A stretch of DNA of 64,000 nucleotides from Leptospira ryugenii. Lineage in GTDB: Bacteria > Spirochaetota > Leptospiria > Leptospirales > Leptospiraceae. The notes beneath the pieces were generated by a model. The model had not been told where the DNA came from. It ran no database searches and was given only the letters and a program-made list of their open reading frames with translations. This document shows, in pieces, positions 8,777-18,446 of the stretch (position 1 is the first letter of the stretch; each line of letters begins with the position of its first letter). The DNA is taken from contig NZ_BFBB01000002.1 in assembly GCF_003114855.1 (NCBI RefSeq), positions 434,001-498,000 of the forward strand, written 5' to 3'. The position numbers and the translations under genes were made by a program.

Positions 8777-10583
8777 ATTGAATTTAAAAATTTCCGATGA
8801 ATCTCGGTATTACCTACGAGATATTTTCATTTTTACATTTACGATTTTACTTTCGATTTTCTTTGCGGAAATGTTCTTTTTCCAAAAAGAAGATGAAGTT
8901 CCTTTAGCTGCAAAGCTTGATACGTATCTCTTTTTATTAATTCCTTTTTTTATTTTTTCACTGATTGTTAGCTATGTATACAGAAACAAAAGAAATTTAG
9001 AAACAGGAAAAATCCGAAGTTCCATTCGATACAGGCTAACATTGGCTTTTTTGTTTGTTGCACTTGTTCCTTCGATTCCTATATTCCTACTTACTTCCAA
9101 TTTAACAGGAAGGATTATTGAAAGTTTCTACCGAGTTGATATTTCAAATGCATTAAAATCATCAGCAGATCTCATCCGAACAACAGAAGAAGTTACCAAA
9201 GAGAATTTAAAATCTAAAGCCTTAGTATTTTTAAAGAATGTAAAATTGACTAACAAAGACGCCAATTTCATCTTTGGACAAGCGGTCAAGGAAGGTCTTT
9301 TTGAAAAAGACCGATATTATCTTAGTTTTGTGGAAAATGATTCTGTAAGATTTGAATCCAAAGGATTGTATAAGGATGTCTCTGAGGAAGATTTTGAACA
9401 AACAACATGTGGTGATCTTATTTGTTCCGAAGCAAAACTGTACAAAGAAGATATATCTTATTATCTACTTAAACTTTCATTGGGACAAAACGTGTTTCTA
9501 TATCTAGGTGAGCGTATGCATGTAGGTGTTGAGACTGATGTCTTTAATATTATGAAAGCAACACAAACCTATGATACTGTGAGCTTATGGAAGGAAAAGA
9601 TACCCTATAGCGTTCGGTTGATTATCGGTATTTTCTCTTTTTTAATGTTTTTGATTTCTATTCTTTTTTCATTCATTTTTGCAAGGAAGATCTCGCGTCC
9701 AATCATCAATTTGGCAAATGCGACAAAGAAGGTATCCTTAGGAGAATCTGACGTTAAAATTGAGATGAGAGAAGAAGGAGAGATGGGCATACTCATTGAT
9801 TCTTTTAACCAAATGGTTTCAGATTTGAATTCTAAGAATGAGGAACTAATGCACATCCAAAGGATAGCTGCTTGGAAAGAAGTAGCACAAAGAATGGCGC
9901 ATGAGATCAAAAATCCTCTCACACCCATTCAGCTATCAGCGGAACGCATCCAACGTAAATTTAAAAATACCAACCCAGAGAATCTTGAGGGAATCGTGAA
10001 AGATGCAACAGAAACTATCATTGGGCAGGTGAGAGTTCTAGAACATCTCGTGAAGGAATTCAGTGAGTTTGCTCGAATGCCTGTTCCTGTCCTCATCAAC
10101 CAACAGATCAATCCGATTTTGGAAGAGGCTGCATTATTATTCAAAGAGTCGACAGAAATAGAATTTGAGCTTAGATTAGCTGAAGTTTTGCCTGAAGTCT
10201 TTGTGGATAAAAGATTGTTTTTAGGTGTGATCAACAATCTATTAAAGAATGCAGTGGAAGCGATCCAAGGCGAAGGGAACCAGCCTGACGCAGTGGAATA
10301 CTGGACTCCGAAACAAAAAAAGATTACCATCCAGAGTAAGTTGAAAAGAAAGGCACTTCGAAAATTTATTGTGATCGAGATCGATGATTCGGGCCCAGGT
10401 CTGAAGCCTGAATTACGCGAAAAAATATTTGAACCTTATTTTTCCACGAAGGAAAACCATGGATCTGGGATAGGTTTGGCTGTTGTCCAAAAAACGATCA
10501 TCGACCACCATGGACATATTAGTGTCAACGATTCCAAATTGGGTGGCTGCAAGTTTACGATCGAACTTCCGCTAAGTGCTTAG
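8763..10583 (+). CDS. NtrY-like membrane sensor histidine kinase
   Basis: The 606-residue protein has several N-terminal membrane segments (about residues 22-40, 55-75 and 95-112), an extracytoplasmic domain with two Cys residues (TTCGDLICS), another membrane helix near residues 283-305 and a HAMP-like segment (ISRPIINLANATKKVSLG). The H-box MAHEIKNPLTP lies near residues 378-388. The N-box NNLLKNAVEA and the G boxes DDSGPGL and GSGIGLAVV follow. The architecture and the ENPLTPIQLSAERI-type H region match NtrY, and the next gene is an NtrX-like sigma-54 activator. The signal it senses is not evident. Confidence 0.9.
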   Translation: MFRNKLNLKISDESRYYLRDIFIFTFTILLSIFFAEMFFFQKEDEVPLAAKLDTYLFLLIPFFIFSLIVSYVYRNKRNLETGKIRSSIRYRLTLAFLFVALVPSIPIFLLTSNLTGRIIESFYRVDISNALKSSADLIRTTEEVTKENLKSKALVFLKNVKLTNKDANFIFGQAVKEGLFEKDRYYLSFVENDSVRFESKGLYKDVSEEDFEQTTCGDLICSEAKLYKEDISYYLLKLSLGQNVFLYLGERMHVGVETDVFNIMKATQTYDTVSLWKEKIPYSVRLIIGIFSFLMFLISILFSFIFARKISRPIINLANATKKVSLGESDVKIEMREEGEMGILIDSFNQMVSDLNSKNEELMHIQRIAAWKEVAQRMAHEIKNPLTPIQLSAERIQRKFKNTNPENLEGIVKDATETIIGQVRVLEHLVKEFSEFARMPVPVLINQQINPILEEAALLFKESTEIEFELRLAEVLPEVFVDKRLFLGVINNLLKNAVEAIQGEGNQPDAVEYWTPKQKKITIQSKLKRKALRKFIVIEIDDSGPGLKPELREKIFEPYFSTKENHGSGIGLAVVQKTIIDHHGHISVNDSKLGGCKFTIELPLSA

Positions 10584-10586
10584 AAG

Positions 10587-11951
10587 ATGCAAAAGTTAAT
10601 TTTTATCGTCGATGATGAAAAAGAAATCCGTAAATCGCTACGAGCCATTTTGGAGGACGAAGGATTTATCGTTGAGGATTTTAGCTCTGGAAAAACCTTT
10701 ATCAAAGCTTTGGCAAAGGATAGGCCAGGCTTAGTATTGTTAGATGTCTGGTTAGGCAAAGAGGACGGTCTGCAAATTTTGGATGAGGCAAAAAAAGTCT
10801 ATCCGATGCTACCCATTGTGATGATCAGCGGCCATGGAACCATAGAACTAGCCGTGAATGCGACCAAAAAAGGAGCGGTTGATTTTTTGGAAAAACCTCT
10901 TTCAATTGAAAAGGTTATTCAAACAATTGAAGATGCCTTCGAAAAAACTAGAGACCAACCGAGTGAAATCCCGAACTTTAAATTAGAATATGATGATATA
11001 CTGGGAATCTCACAAGGAATTAACAAGGTAAAATTTTCTATCTACCAAGCAGCTCAAACAAATGCACGTGTTTTTATTTATGGTGAGAATGGAACAGGTA
11101 AAGAGTTGGTTGCTCGTGCGATTTACCAAAATTCGAAAAGAAGAGAGCAATCCTATGTCGAAATCAACTGTGCCGCGATTCCTGAGGATTTAATAGAATC
11201 AGAGCTGTTTGGACATGAGAAGGGTTCATTTACGGGAGCCATCGATCGTAAAATAGGTAAATTTGAACAAGCTCACAATGGAACTCTATTTTTAGATGAG
11301 ATATGTGATATGACACTTGCCACGCAAGCAAAGGTTCTACGGGTTCTCCAAGAGCAGAGATTTGAAAGGATTGGTGGGAATGAATCTATCTCTGTTGATG
11401 TGAGAGTCATTGCTGCTACCAATATCAGTGTTGAAGATGCGATCCGAGAAGGTAAATTCAGAGAGGATCTTTATTATCGTTTGAATGTGATTCCTATTGA
11501 AATCCCCCCTTTACGTGAGAGAAAGCAGGACATCCCTATACTCGTTGAACATTATCTAAAAAAATCTATCAAAGAAAATGACCTGACTCCGAAGACTGTC
11601 GATCGAGAGGCTTTAGATCTTCTCATCCAACACTTTTGGCCAGGGAATGTACGCGAGCTCAGAAATATTCTTGAACGGCTATCAATATTAACACACGGAG
11701 AAACCATTCGTGCTAAAGATGTCAAAGATTCCTTACAAGGATTTAAAAAAGCAAATGAGATGGCAGAACGAGGTGATTTAAAGCATGCTAAGGATGAATT
11801 TGAACGCCAATACATCATACGAACTCTACAAAATTTTGATGGCAATGTATCGCGTGCTTCAAAGGCACTGGGTATTGAAAGGACACATCTCTATCGAAAA
11901 TTAAAATCTTTAAACATCCAAACCGAACAAACTAACGAAGGTGACAGATGA
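10587..11951 (+). CDS. NtrX-like sigma-54-dependent response regulator
   Basis: The 454-residue protein has a receiver domain with phospho-acceptor Asp53 (LLDVWLG) and the KP motif (FLEKPL). An AAA+ domain follows with Walker A GENGTGKE and the sigma-54 contact loop GSFTGA (a Ser variant of GAFTGA, near residue 213), then Walker B GTLFLDEI. A Fis-type helix-turn-helix ends the protein (NVSRASKALGIERTHLYRKL). It starts four bases after its partner kinase. It should act on RpoN, encoded 3 kb upstream. The target promoters are unknown from the sequence. Confidence 0.93.
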   Translation: MQKLIFIVDDEKEIRKSLRAILEDEGFIVEDFSSGKTFIKALAKDRPGLVLLDVWLGKEDGLQILDEAKKVYPMLPIVMISGHGTIELAVNATKKGAVDFLEKPLSIEKVIQTIEDAFEKTRDQPSEIPNFKLEYDDILGISQGINKVKFSIYQAAQTNARVFIYGENGTGKELVARAIYQNSKRREQSYVEINCAAIPEDLIESELFGHEKGSFTGAIDRKIGKFEQAHNGTLFLDEICDMTLATQAKVLRVLQEQRFERIGGNESISVDVRVIAATNISVEDAIREGKFREDLYYRLNVIPIEIPPLRERKQDIPILVEHYLKKSIKENDLTPKTVDREALDLLIQHFWPGNVRELRNILERLSILTHGETIRAKDVKDSLQGFKKANEMAERGDLKHAKDEFERQYIIRTLQNFDGNVSRASKALGIERTHLYRKLKSLNIQTEQTNEGDR

Positions 11952-12775
11952 GCGATAGAAGGCTGATCCTAGAAAAGTTAATTGAGGTCTTTGAAGAGGC
12001 TACTTTTTTTCTTAAAAACCAAAACCTTCCCATCTTTCGCTACGGAACCGAAATCGCTCCCGAGGAAGTTCCCATTCACTGGTCACCCATATCAAAAAAA
12101 AGCAAAGAACAAAAAGAAACTGAGAACAGAGAAAAACTTCGTGCAAATCGAGAATTGGCTAACTTCCCGTGTAACCTCTGTGAGAAGAAGACTACTGGCA
12201 TTAAACATTTTTTTTATACGGGCAGATTTCCTCTTCTTGTTTTACATTATTCTGGCCAAACGTCTACCAAAGAAAGGCCATTTGTAAAGAAAAATCCCAA
12301 ACAAGTATTTAAAGATGAGATAACCGGAAAGATTTGGAATCATCTTGTTCAATCAGCCTTTCAAATGAGTTCGGAAGAGCTCTTTTACCAAGAATACCCG
12401 GCATGTAACTTTAATATTCCTCAAACAAAAGAAGAAGATTGGAAAGAAAGGACTGAAAACTGCAAAAAGTTTGTAAAGGAGTTTGTTTCTGATTATGGGA
12501 TTAAAGGTGTCATCATACTCGGTTCTTCTGCGAAATTATTATATGGCGCAGAAAAAGCCAAAGAACTCCTCGGAAAGACAATCCATTGGCAGCTGGGTGA
12601 TACCAAAATCCCCGTGATGATCCTTCGCTCTCCGGAGGCCCTAGTTGTGCTTGAAGAAAAATCTAAACAAACAGCTGAAGATAAAAATCTTTTCCATTAT
12701 GCGGAAGAAAAATCAAAATTAGAAACAAATTTTATTGATAGTTTGAAACAAATTCGAAACCAAATGGCGGTTTAA
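11948..12775 (+). CDS. Divergent family-4-type uracil-DNA glycosylase-like Fe-S protein, catalytic motifs degraded
   Basis: The 275-residue protein has a Cys pattern like the Fe-S cluster of family 4 UDGs: C75-x2-C78, then C153 and C172. VIILGSSAKLLYG (188-200) resembles the family's LLGxxAaxaLLG strand, and IPVMILRSPEAL (221-232) sits where the TYHPSALL motif belongs. The catalytic histidine of that motif is absent, and the GEAPG motif region reads VLHYSG (98-103), so uracil excision looks lost. The N-terminal 70 residues are an added, Lys/Glu-rich extension. It overlaps ntrX by four bases and priA by one, so a DNA-linked role is plausible. Family assignment is by pattern only. Confidence 0.6.
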   Translation: MSDRRLILEKLIEVFEEATFFLKNQNLPIFRYGTEIAPEEVPIHWSPISKKSKEQKETENREKLRANRELANFPCNLCEKKTTGIKHFFYTGRFPLLVLHYSGQTSTKERPFVKKNPKQVFKDEITGKIWNHLVQSAFQMSSEELFYQEYPACNFNIPQTKEEDWKERTENCKKFVKEFVSDYGIKGVIILGSSAKLLYGAEKAKELLGKTIHWQLGDTKIPVMILRSPEALVVLEEKSKQTAEDKNLFHYAEEKSKLETNFIDSLKQIRNQMAV

Positions 12776-14730
12776 TGGAATACTTTGCTGATATTGCCAT
12801 TCATCAATCCTGGATTGAGGACAGCCTAACTTATACTTTGATTCCAAATGTAGATACCCCAAAAGTTGGGATCAGAGTCCATGTAGAACTAAATGGCAAA
12901 CTAACGGAAGGAGTCATCATTAGGCTCCATAGCCAAGAACCAAATTATCGATGTCTACCAATACAAAACTATATTGATTCCGAACCGATAGTGAGCGAAG
13001 AACAACTGTCACTCGCTTTTTGGATGAGGGAACAATATTTATCTAGTTTGGGTGATTGTCTCTTTAAGATGATCCCTAAAGGCAAAAGAAAAAAAGAGAG
13101 TCCCAAGAAACCGAAGGAGGTTCGGAGTGAATTCCTTCAGCAATTGAATGCGGAACAAAAGCAGGCTTTCCTCGGGATTCGAGACTCAAAGGCAGAGCAA
13201 AGAATTCACTTATTATTTGGGATTACTGGAAGTGGAAAAACTGAAGTTTATCTGCATTTGATGAATGAGGTTTTACAATCAGAGGATGCTTCCATTATTT
13301 TTTTAGTTCCAGAAATCAGTTTGACCTATCCCATGATCCAGCGTATTGAAAAGGTTTTTCCCAATCAAGTTGCTGTTTTACATTCTTATTTAAGAACGAA
13401 GGAAAGATTCCAAAATTATTGGGATATTCTGCAAGGAAAGAAACGGATAGTCATTGGTACAAGATCCGCTATATTTGCGCCGGTTCGAAATCTTTCTTTG
13501 GTCCTCATTGATGAGGAACATGATACTTCATTTAAAGAAAACTCAAGTCCCAGATACCATGCACGTCAAATTGCCGACAAGAGATTAAAAGAAACAAACG
13601 GAAAACTAGTATTAGGATCAGCAACACCTAGTTTGGAAATGTACCATTTCGCTCTACAAGGCAAAATAGGATTTCATCGTATTTCAAAGAGAGCGGTACC
13701 CGAAGCAAAAGAGGCAAACATTGCCGTTAACCAGAAACTAGAGGACAAACAGTTGATCTCGGGTGATCTTCAGTTTAAAATCCATACCCATTTACAGAAA
13801 AATGAGCAAGTACTGATACTGTTAAATCGGCGAGGTTACCACCCACTTGTTTATGATGAAGAAACAAAAGAGTTCATCCATTGTCCAAAATGCTCAGCAA
13901 ATCTTTGTTTCCATTCGAATCAAATACTTCGTTGTCATTTGTGTGGTTTCCAGGAGTCCTTTAATTACTTCCAGAAACAATCCAAAAAAGATTTATCTCT
14001 TATGGGAGCTGGGAGCCAAAAGCTAGAAGAAAATTTATTAGAACTCTTTCCGAGTGCTAAGGTGGAGCGCTTAGACCAAGATTCCACCAAACAAAAAGAA
14101 GTCATTGCAGAAGTCTTTCAAAAGTTGGAAGAGGGGCAAATCGATATTTTGACAGGTACTCAAATGATTGCAAAAGGTTTAGATTTTCCCAACGTCACTC
14201 TTGTTGGCATTTTAAATGCAAACCATGGTCTTGGGGTCCCTGACTTTCGTAGTTCTGAGAGAACCTATTCACTACTATCACAAGTTGCGGGAAGAGCTGG
14301 ACGGGGTGTAAAACCTGGTGAAGTTTTTATACAATCAAGTGATCCAGAACACCCAGTCATCAAACTCGCATTAAACCAAAACTATCATGAATTTTATCTT
14401 TGGGAGATAGCCTTTAGAAAATCATTGCACTATCCTCCTTTTAGCCGTTTAGTGCGATTGGTATTTCGTTCCAAAAAAGAAGACGAATGTATGAAAACAT
14501 CCTTAGAGTATCGAACAAGGCTTGAAAGTCAAAATTTAGAGGGGGCTCAAATACTAGGTCCTTCCCCTTGTCCTTTTGTGAAGATAGATGATAACTATCG
14601 ATACCATATTCTGCTAAAGACAAATGCTATGGAAAAGTTAAGAGAACAATTGAGAGATTTTAAAAAAAATAGTAAACCAAATATTCATTGTTATGTGGAA
14701 TATGATTTTGATCCGGTAGATTTGGTTTAG
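12775..14730 (+). CDS. priA: Primosomal protein N' (PriA helicase) with a single zinc site
   Basis: This 651-residue superfamily 2 helicase has Walker A GITGSGKTE (near residue 148), DEEH in LVLIDEEHDTSFK (near 245), and motifs V-VI TGTQMIAKGLDFPNV and QVAGRAGRG. PriA restarts stalled replication forks. Of the usual eight zinc cysteines only the inner four remain (CPKC and CHLC, bases about 13880-13945). The outer pairs are replaced by YDEETKE and FQKQSKKD. It is also shorter than E. coli PriA (about 730 residues). It overlaps the UDG-like gene by one base and is followed by fmt after seven bases. Confidence 0.95.
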   Translation: MEYFADIAIHQSWIEDSLTYTLIPNVDTPKVGIRVHVELNGKLTEGVIIRLHSQEPNYRCLPIQNYIDSEPIVSEEQLSLAFWMREQYLSSLGDCLFKMIPKGKRKKESPKKPKEVRSEFLQQLNAEQKQAFLGIRDSKAEQRIHLLFGITGSGKTEVYLHLMNEVLQSEDASIIFLVPEISLTYPMIQRIEKVFPNQVAVLHSYLRTKERFQNYWDILQGKKRIVIGTRSAIFAPVRNLSLVLIDEEHDTSFKENSSPRYHARQIADKRLKETNGKLVLGSATPSLEMYHFALQGKIGFHRISKRAVPEAKEANIAVNQKLEDKQLISGDLQFKIHTHLQKNEQVLILLNRRGYHPLVYDEETKEFIHCPKCSANLCFHSNQILRCHLCGFQESFNYFQKQSKKDLSLMGAGSQKLEENLLELFPSAKVERLDQDSTKQKEVIAEVFQKLEEGQIDILTGTQMIAKGLDFPNVTLVGILNANHGLGVPDFRSSERTYSLLSQVAGRAGRGVKPGEVFIQSSDPEHPVIKLALNQNYHEFYLWEIAFRKSLHYPPFSRLVRLVFRSKKEDECMKTSLEYRTRLESQNLEGAQILGPSPCPFVKIDDNYRYHILLKTNAMEKLREQLRDFKKNSKPNIHCYVEYDFDPVDLV

Positions 14731-14737
14731 GAGTTGT

Positions 14738-15688
14738 ATGATTTCAATAGGATATTTCGGCACACCAGAATTTTCGGCTGACCTACTAAGAGCCTTGATC
14801 AATGCAAATCTAAAAATAGATTTTGTGGTTACAAATCCCGATAAACCCGTAGGTAGGAAAAAAGAATTGAAACCGACTGCTGTGAAAGCATTGGCAGAAT
14901 CGCATTCAATTCCGGTTATTCAAAGTGAAAAACTGAGAAGCGATGAAAATGCAATTCAAAAAATTAGATCATTTCCCAGTACATTGCATATAGTCTACGC
15001 ATACGGATCTATCATACCAGAAGCAGTTTTTGCTTGTCCCAAATTTGGAAGTATTAATTTACATGGAAGTTTATTGCCAAAATATCGAGGAGCGTCGCCC
15101 GTACAATCTGCACTGTTGCACGGTGATGAGATAACAGGCTATACCATCCAATATGTTTCGCCTGCCTTAGATTCAGGTGATATCATTGCCCAAGAATCTT
15201 GGCCCATTCTTTTATCAGATACGACAGAAAGCCAAATCCAAACTTTGACGAGTCGTGGTGGTGAAAGACTGATACAATTGCTTAGAGATCTTCCAAATAA
15301 ACCTTTTCCGAGGCAAGCTCAGGACCACTCTCAGGCTAGCCATTGCAAAAAAATTACCTCTCTTGATCGTCCCATCGATTGGACAAATCCTAGCCTGCGC
15401 ATCCACAACCAAATCAGAGCATTGTATCCCGATCCTTTAGCTTTTACTTCATTTCGAGGGAAACAAATCATTCTTCTTTCCTCATGGATTCCTACAGAGG
15501 AGGTGGAAATTCCCTCTGGATTGCAAGTTGGTAGCTTTTTCCTTGGGGCGAAAAAAAGGCTTTTCTGCCTTTGTGGAGACGGAAAGCTGATCGGTATCGA
15601 GAGGATACAGCCAGAGGGAAAAAAGCCCATGGCAGGTTTTGAATTTTTGAATGGTGCTCGTTTGGAGCCCGGAGATCGGTTTTTGTGA
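14738..15688 (+). CDS. fmt: Methionyl-tRNA formyltransferase
   Basis: This 316-residue protein has the formyltransferase N-terminus IGYFGTPEFS and the catalytic block NLHGSLLPKYRGASP, with the active-site Asn and His, followed by LDSGDI. The C-terminal tRNA-binding domain is present. It formylates initiator Met-tRNA using 10-formyl-tetrahydrofolate. In many bacteria def-fmt or priA-fmt are neighbours, and here priA lies seven bases upstream. Its stop overlaps the GTG start of the PASTA gene. Confidence 0.96.
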   Translation: MISIGYFGTPEFSADLLRALINANLKIDFVVTNPDKPVGRKKELKPTAVKALAESHSIPVIQSEKLRSDENAIQKIRSFPSTLHIVYAYGSIIPEAVFACPKFGSINLHGSLLPKYRGASPVQSALLHGDEITGYTIQYVSPALDSGDIIAQESWPILLSDTTESQIQTLTSRGGERLIQLLRDLPNKPFPRQAQDHSQASHCKKITSLDRPIDWTNPSLRIHNQIRALYPDPLAFTSFRGKQIILLSSWIPTEEVEIPSGLQVGSFFLGAKKRLFCLCGDGKLIGIERIQPEGKKPMAGFEFLNGARLEPGDRFL

Positions 15689-16701
15689 AAGAAAAATTTC
15701 TGAAGATTTTACCCTATAGTGGATATGTTTTATTCTTAGGCTTAGGCCTTATCTTGTTTTTTACAGCTGCCTTCTTAGTTGTTGTGGTTCGTACAAAAGA
15801 CGAACAGAAAGTTCTTATGCCAAACATTACTGGAAAGAACTATATTGAAGTTCATAATGAACTGCAAAGGCTACAGTTAAAGGTAAAACTGGAAACAAAG
15901 CGCATTCCAGAAAAAACGGATGGCATCGTACTTTCCCAATCGATCGATGCTGGAAAGGAAGTTGAGGCTGGCAGCAAAATTTATGTGACTGTAAATATTG
16001 GTTTTGACCGGGTGACTGTCCCAGATGTGAAAGGCCAGGATTTGAAGAGAGCCCGTGCCATTTTGGAAAAGGTTTTATCTGGAGAAATCTATGTACCTAT
16101 GTCCATTGGTGGGATCACTTATGTACCTTCGAGGGGTGATGAGCCCGCAGACACAGTCATAGACCAAATCCCACAGGCTGGAAAGGAAACTCATTCGGGT
16201 GAAAAGGTCTATCTTCTGGTTACAGAATCCAATACTTCAAAGTCCTCCAAAGTTCTCACACCCAAAGATTGGGAAGAACTACTCATAGCAGTTCCGACAC
16301 CCTTTGCAGTAGAGGCTTTGCAGCGGAATAAGATTCCGTATAAGATCCAAGAGATCCAAAAGGCAAAGAGAAGGGAAGATTCTGGTATCGTGCAAAGCAT
16401 CAAAGTCACAGAATCTGGTGCTCACATAACGACTGTTTTCCATGAAGCCCAAGAGAGAATGCTTTATGATTACGAGACTGTTTCCTATGAGATTGATGAT
16501 ACGGATGTTTATACTGCTTACCTTTCCTACACTGATGCAAAGACGGGCACTGAGATGAAAAGAGAAGTTTTGACATCCCAAAAACTGAAAGAAGACGAAA
16601 TGTTACATCTCGTTGTTTACCGTGGCCCTTCTGCTAAATTAACATTAGTTGGCTTAGAAACAGGGGAAGCCAAAACATGGAAATGGAAGGGAGTATATTA
16701 A
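15685..16701 (+). CDS. PASTA-domain membrane protein
   Basis: The 338-residue protein has one N-terminal membrane helix (about residues 13-35) and then an extracytoplasmic part with two clear PASTA repeats ([16 protein letters not shown]..., and [16 protein letters not shown]...[11 protein letters not shown]). The C-terminal 150 residues are not recognised. PASTA domains bind peptidoglycan or muropeptides and usually sit on kinases or PBPs, but no kinase domain is present here. The start is GTG at 15685, overlapping the fmt stop (GTGA). It sits in an otherwise cytoplasmic operon fmt-pasta-rpe. Confidence 0.85.
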   Translation: MKEKFLKILPYSGYVLFLGLGLILFFTAAFLVVVVRTKDEQKVLMPNITGKNYIEVHNELQRLQLKVKLETKRIPEKTDGIVLSQSIDAGKEVEAGSKIYVTVNIGFDRVTVPDVKGQDLKRARAILEKVLSGEIYVPMSIGGITYVPSRGDEPADTVIDQIPQAGKETHSGEKVYLLVTESNTSKSSKVLTPKDWEELLIAVPTPFAVEALQRNKIPYKIQEIQKAKRREDSGIVQSIKVTESGAHITTVFHEAQERMLYDYETVSYEIDDTDVYTAYLSYTDAKTGTEMKREVLTSQKLKEDEMLHLVVYRGPSAKLTLVGLETGEAKTWKWKGVY

Positions 16702-16702
16702 A

Positions 16703-17350
16703 ATGAAAATCTCTGCCTCAATCTTGGCAGCAAAGCTTAGCCATTTAGCTGTCGACCTTCCCAAGTATGATCCAACTTCTATAGATTTCATTCATATGGA
16801 TGTAATGGATGGCAATTTTGTTCCCCAGATCTCCTTTGGTGAGGCTTTCACAAAAGAAGTGAAATCGCTGACAAACATCCCACTAGATGTTCACCTGATG
16901 GTACGTCGGCCGGAAGACCATGTCCCCAAGTACTTTGAATTCAAACCTTACTGCATTACTTTTCATATTGAGACCACTCACTTTTCCGTGCGCCTTGCTG
17001 AGGAAATCCGAAAATCAGGTGCAAAAGTGGGTATCTCCTTAAACCCCCAGACGCCTGTTGAATCAATCTCGCATCTTTTGCCGTATTTAGATTTGGTACT
17101 TTTGATGACGGTTGATCCTGGTTTTTATGGGCAAAGTTTTGTTGCCTCTGGTATAGATAAGATCAAACGCATGCGAGAATTGACTGCAAAACACGGCATC
17201 CTTCTGGAGGTCGATGGAGGAGTAAACGAATCCAACATCAAGACACTCTCGGACTTGGGTGTTGACCTTTGTGTGGTAGGCTCGGGGCTCTATAAAACTG
17301 GCGATCCTAATACCCAAGGTAAAAAATTAAAACAATTGGCTGGCGCATAG
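16703..17350 (+). CDS. rpe: Ribulose-phosphate 3-epimerase
   Basis: This 215-residue TIM-barrel enzyme has the typical start [13 protein letters not shown], the metal-binding [29 protein letters not shown] and the phosphate-binding end VDGGVN...VVGSGLYK. It interconverts ribulose 5-phosphate and xylulose 5-phosphate in the pentose phosphate pathway, which also supplies heptose and Kdo precursors. It starts one base after the PASTA gene. The same fmt-...-rpe order is common in other bacteria. Confidence 0.97.
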   Translation: MKISASILAAKLSHLAVDLPKYDPTSIDFIHMDVMDGNFVPQISFGEAFTKEVKSLTNIPLDVHLMVRRPEDHVPKYFEFKPYCITFHIETTHFSVRLAEEIRKSGAKVGISLNPQTPVESISHLLPYLDLVLLMTVDPGFYGQSFVASGIDKIKRMRELTAKHGILLEVDGGVNESNIKTLSDLGVDLCVVGSGLYKTGDPNTQGKKLKQLAGA

Positions 17351-17361
17351 GGAAAGCTATC

Positions 17362-17389
17362 TTGACAGTCTGTCCTACTAAAAAAAAAT
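17362..17389 (+). promoter_or_regulatory. Candidate sigma-70-type promoter for rpsP operon
   Basis: A perfect TTGACA (17362-17367) lies in the 60-base gap between rpe and rpsP. With a 16-base spacer the -10 would be AAAAAT (17384-17389, four of six matches). The -35 is convincing and the -10 is weak. Confidence 0.35.
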
Positions 17390-17410
17390 GTCGATCTAGA
17401 GGTATTTTTC

Positions 17411-17671
17411 TTGGTTAAGTTAAGATTACAAAGAACTGGCACAAAAGCAGACCCACATTATAGAATCGTTGCCGCAGACCACAGAGCCCCTCGTGATGGT
17501 CGTTTCATTGAGGCAGTGGGTCACTTTCATCCGAGTGCACATAAAGTGGACCAAAAATCTATTTTCAATGAAGAGAAAACCATCTCTTGGTTAAAAAAAG
17601 GAGCAGTACCCACAGATACTGTCCTTGCTCTCTTGAAGAAAGACGGGATCTGGTCTAAGTTCAAAGGATAG
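17411..17671 (+). CDS. rpsP: 30S ribosomal protein S16
   Basis: This 86-residue protein has the S16 start [11 protein letters not shown] followed by [20 protein letters not shown] and the late motif [18 protein letters not shown]. It belongs to the 5' domain of the small ribosomal subunit. The start codon is TTG at 17411, needed to include the conserved first residues. It opens the classic rpsP-khpA-rimM-trmD-rplS block; the KH-domain gene begins within a few bases of its stop. Confidence 0.97.
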   Translation: MVKLRLQRTGTKADPHYRIVAADHRAPRDGRFIEAVGHFHPSAHKVDQKSIFNEEKTISWLKKGAVPTDTVLALLKKDGIWSKFKG

Positions 17672-17674
17672 TTG

Positions 17675-17905
17675 ATGGAATCCTTAGTGAAATATATCGT
17701 TACCTCTCTTGTTGACCAGCCAGACCAGGTTAATGTCACCCAGGTTCCAGGAGAAGAGGAGTCCGTTATTGAATTGCGTGTGGCTCCAAAAGATTTGGGA
17801 AAGGTGATTGGTAAAAACGGACGGATTGCAAAATCACTCCGCACCGTTCTGCAAGCTGCCGGAACCAAACAAGGTAAAAATTTTAGCTTAGAAATTGTCG
17901 ATTGA
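17675..17905 (+). CDS. khpA: KH-domain RNA-binding protein KhpA
   Basis: The 76-residue protein has a single KH domain with the GxxG loop in [16 protein letters not shown]. Its position between rpsP and rimM is typical of KhpA (YlqC). KhpA binds RNA, often with KhpB, and affects cell elongation and small-RNA function in other bacteria. I prefer the ATG at 17675 (MESLVKYIV) over the TTG directly before it at 17672. The gene overlaps rimM by 11 bases. Confidence 0.92.
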   Translation: MESLVKYIVTSLVDQPDQVNVTQVPGEEESVIELRVAPKDLGKVIGKNGRIAKSLRTVLQAAGTKQGKNFSLEIVD

Positions 17906-18446
17906 TCCAAGCTCCTTTGTAAGCATTGGGACTTTTGGTGCAAGCCATGGCGTCAAAGGTCTCATCAAAGTCTTTACATCTGGCGATACTCTCTCCCAAA
18001 AAAAGCCACCCATAACAGTATATACCAAGAAAGGGCAAGAGTCTTTCACTTCACTTTCCCTTTTACAAATCCATAAACAAGCCAATCATTTTTTGGTACA
18101 AATCGATGGTTTTGTATCGAAGGAGTCTGTCGCAGTTTTGACAAATTCCGAGTTGTTTCTGCCCAAAGAAGAGCTACCTCAGACTGAGCACCCGAACGAA
18201 ATTTATACCTTCCAACTCTTAGGTTTGCAGGCGGTGCCTTCCATTGGTGGCGAACATTTAGGATATGAGGTAACGGATGTCATTGATAACCCCGCACATC
18301 CCATTTTGGAATTCAAAGTATTGGATGCAAAGGCTGAAACATTACCTACCATTCTGGTTCCTTTCCTCGACCAATTTATAGGAAATTGGGATATTCATAA
18401 ACAGGAGATCGAAGTGAAACAATGGGAGCAATGGTTTGAGGTTTAA
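17895..18446 (+). CDS. rimM: Ribosome maturation factor RimM
   Basis: This 183-residue protein has the RimM N-terminus [18 protein letters not shown], a middle [13 protein letters not shown] segment and the PRC-barrel end ([14 protein letters not shown], where the family has P-F...V). It assists late assembly of the 30S head near S19. The start is TTG at 17895, inside the khpA end. The gene in turn overlaps trmD by 11 bases, so translational coupling runs through the block. Confidence 0.94.
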   Translation: MSIDPSSFVSIGTFGASHGVKGLIKVFTSGDTLSQKKPPITVYTKKGQESFTSLSLLQIHKQANHFLVQIDGFVSKESVAVLTNSELFLPKEELPQTEHPNEIYTFQLLGLQAVPSIGGEHLGYEVTDVIDNPAHPILEFKVLDAKAETLPTILVPFLDQFIGNWDIHKQEIEVKQWEQWFEV

